64,000 nt of DNA, from the NCBI GenBank assembly GCA_965219015.1, contig CBDCNH010000005.1, positions 310,001 through 374,000 on the forward strand, read 5' to 3'. The notes below the pieces were generated by a model. The model saw nothing but the letters and a program-made list of their open reading frames with translations. It was not told the origin of the DNA and did not search any database. Below, piece after piece: positions 62,798 through 64,000 of this stretch. The stretch's first letter is position 1, and every line of letters starts with the position of its first letter. The DNA comes from CBDCNH01 sp965219015 (GTDB lineage Bacteria; Pseudomonadota; Alphaproteobacteria; Rhodobacterales; Rhodobacteraceae). The position numbers and the translations under genes were made by a program.

Positions 62798-64000
62798 ATG
62801 GCCGAGGTGACGCGCGAGGCGATGGAGTACGACGTGGTGATCGTGGGCGCCGGGCCCGCGGGGCTCGCCGCGGCGATCCGGCTGAAGCAGCGCGACCCCG
62901 ACCTCGCCGTCGTCGTGATGGAGAAGGGCTCCGAGGTCGGCGCCCACATCCTGTCGGGCGCGGTGCTCGACGTCTCGGGCCTCGACGCGCTCTTGCCCGA
63001 CTGGCGCTCGCGCGGCGCGCCGGTCACGGTGCCGGTGAAGCGCGACAGCTTCCACGTCCTCGGCGAGCGCGGCCAGGTCCGCATTCCGAACTGGGTGATG
63101 CCGCCCCTGATGTCGAACCACGGCGCCTACGTGGTCTCGATGGGCAACGTCTGCCGCTGGCTCGCGCGCGAGGCCGAGGCGCTGGGCGTCGAGGTGTTCC
63201 CCGGCATGTCCTGCTCGGAGCTTGTCATCGGGCCGGACGGCGCGCTGAAGGGCGTCGTCGCGGGCGAGTTCGGGCTCGGCCCCGACGGCACGCCGGGGCC
63301 CTCCTACGAGCCGGGGCTGGAACTCCACGGCCGCTACGTGTTCCTCGCCGAGGGCGTGCGCGGCTCGCTCTCGAAAGAGGCCATCGCCCGCTGGGGCCTC
63401 GCCGAGGGCCGCGAGCCGCAGAAGTACGGGCTCGGCATGAAGGAGCTGTGGCGCATCGACCCCGCGAAGCACGCGCCGGGCACCGTCATGCACACGATGG
63501 GCTGGCCGCTCGGGCGCGGCGCGGGCGGCGGGTCGTTCGTCTACCACCTTGACGACGACCAGGTCTACGTCGGCTTCGTGGTGCATCTGAACTACGCCAA
63601 CCCGTACCTGAACCCCTATTCCGAGTTCCAGCGGCTGAAGCATCATCCGCTCTTCGCGGACCTCCTCGAGGGCGGCAAGCGCGTGGCCTACGGCGCGCGC
63701 GCCATCGCCGAAGGCGGCTGGCAGTCGCTGCCCACGCTCGCGTTCCCGGGCGGCGCGCTCCTCGGCTGCGCCGCGGGCATGGTCAACGTGCCGCGCATCA
63801 AGGGCAACCACAACGCGATGCTCTCGGGCATCGCCGCGGCCGACGCGGCGGCGGACGCTCTGGCGGCCGGGCGGTCCGGCGACACGCTCGAGCGCTACGA
63901 AACCGCGCTGCGCTCCGGCCCGGTGGCGCGCGACCTGCAAAAGGTCCGCAACGTCAAGCCGCTCTGGTCGCGCTACGGGCTCACCGCCTCGATGGTCGGC
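62798..64000 (+). CDS. Electron-transfer flavoprotein:ubiquinone oxidoreductase, N-terminal part
   Basis: 401 codons are present; the gene runs off the right edge (full-length family about 550). The FAD motif is YDVVIVGAGPAGLAAAIRL (about residues 11-29), with MEKGSEVGAHILSGAVLD, NVCRWLAREAEALGVEV, and the quinone-side region NYANPYLNPYSEFQRLKHHP. The 4Fe-4S ferredoxin C-terminus is outside the window. It passes electrons from ETF (and so from acyl-CoA dehydrogenases like the one at 56445) into the ubiquinone pool. ATG 62798 follows an aaggaga site. Confidence 0.95.
   Translation, partial: MAEVTREAMEYDVVIVGAGPAGLAAAIRLKQRDPDLAVVVMEKGSEVGAHILSGAVLDVSGLDALLPDWRSRGAPVTVPVKRDSFHVLGERGQVRIPNWVMPPLMSNHGAYVVSMGNVCRWLAREAEALGVEVFPGMSCSELVIGPDGALKGVVAGEFGLGPDGTPGPSYEPGLELHGRYVFLAEGVRGSLSKEAIARWGLAEGREPQKYGLGMKELWRIDPAKHAPGTVMHTMGWPLGRGAGGGSFVYHLDDDQVYVGFVVHLNYANPYLNPYSEFQRLKHHPLFADLLEGGKRVAYGARAIAEGGWQSLPTLAFPGGALLGCAAGMVNVPRIKGNHNAMLSGIAAADAAADALAAGRSGDTLERYETALRSGPVARDLQKVRNVKPLWSRYGLTASMVG

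Overview
The window is very GC-rich (about 70% or more by eye), densely packed, and full of ATGA/GTGA/TGATG gene overlaps. Its gene content suits an alphaproteobacterium of the Rhodobacterales (Rhodobacter/Roseobacter relatives): a SlyX ending in PPPHY, a hisS-hisZ-hisG block with short HisG, an aa3-type cytochrome oxidase subunit IV, a tail like the VPLPA-CTERM signal, and several polyol and sugar catabolic loci fed by ABC transporters. The assignment is inferred from gene families, not from a marker gene.

Positions 1-9036 are an erythritol-type (tetritol) catabolic locus: a SorC-family regulator leaving the left edge, a DUF2291 protein, an RbsABC-like transporter (eryE/F/G), erythritol kinase (eryA), erythritol-phosphate dehydrogenase (eryB) and, on the other strand, the two tetrose-phosphate isomerases (eryI = RpiB-like, eryH = TpiA-like). 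The racemase gene eryC is not in the window.

Positions 9092-20862 hold a divergent pair of operons around one regulatory region. Leftward is a dipeptide/oligopeptide ABC transporter plus an M32 carboxypeptidase. Rightward is a GntR regulator, a creatininase-family amidohydrolase, a ketopantoate-reductase-like enzyme, an SDR and an M20 peptidase. Together they look like an uncharacterised route for uptake and breakdown of a peptide-like or cyclic amide compound. An IS5-family element (20934-21772) and an AT-rich, apparently 5'-truncated foreign gene follow.

Positions 22413-35083 are mostly housekeeping genes: an omega-aminotransferase, a 19-repeat MORN protein, nadE, wrbA, a small zincin, gltX, a frameshifted gamma-glutamylcyclotransferase-like gene, a GcvH-like protein without its lipoyl lysine, tRNA-Ala(CGC), a DUF2461 protein, slyX, hisS with a compositionally odd insertion, hisZ and hisG.

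Positions 35031-47314 are a second sugar locus. On the minus strand are a PfkB kinase, an AgaS-like SIS protein, a 2-hydroxyacid dehydrogenase, a MalK-type ATPase and a GatZ/KbaZ-like protein. On the plus strand are a MalEFG-type transporter, a small unknown protein and two NodB-like proteins that have lost the catalytic Asp motif. A cupin and a GH4 glycosidase lie on the minus strand at its right end. It may serve an amino-sugar or uronate oligosaccharide; the substrate is unknown. Two of its genes appear to start at CTG.

Positions 47390-64000 are mixed: a UDG-like protein with degenerate active-site motifs, moaB, an RND efflux pair, a DsbD-like periplasmic protein, yqgE, a tiny CTERM-like protein, Sua5, an acyl-CoA dehydrogenase with an MBL hydrolase, cytochrome oxidase subunit IV, a lipoprotein, mobA, a GNAT acetyltransferase, a two-TM protein, greA, and a partial ETF:ubiquinone oxidoreductase at the right edge. 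No CRISPR array, rRNA or prophage was seen.
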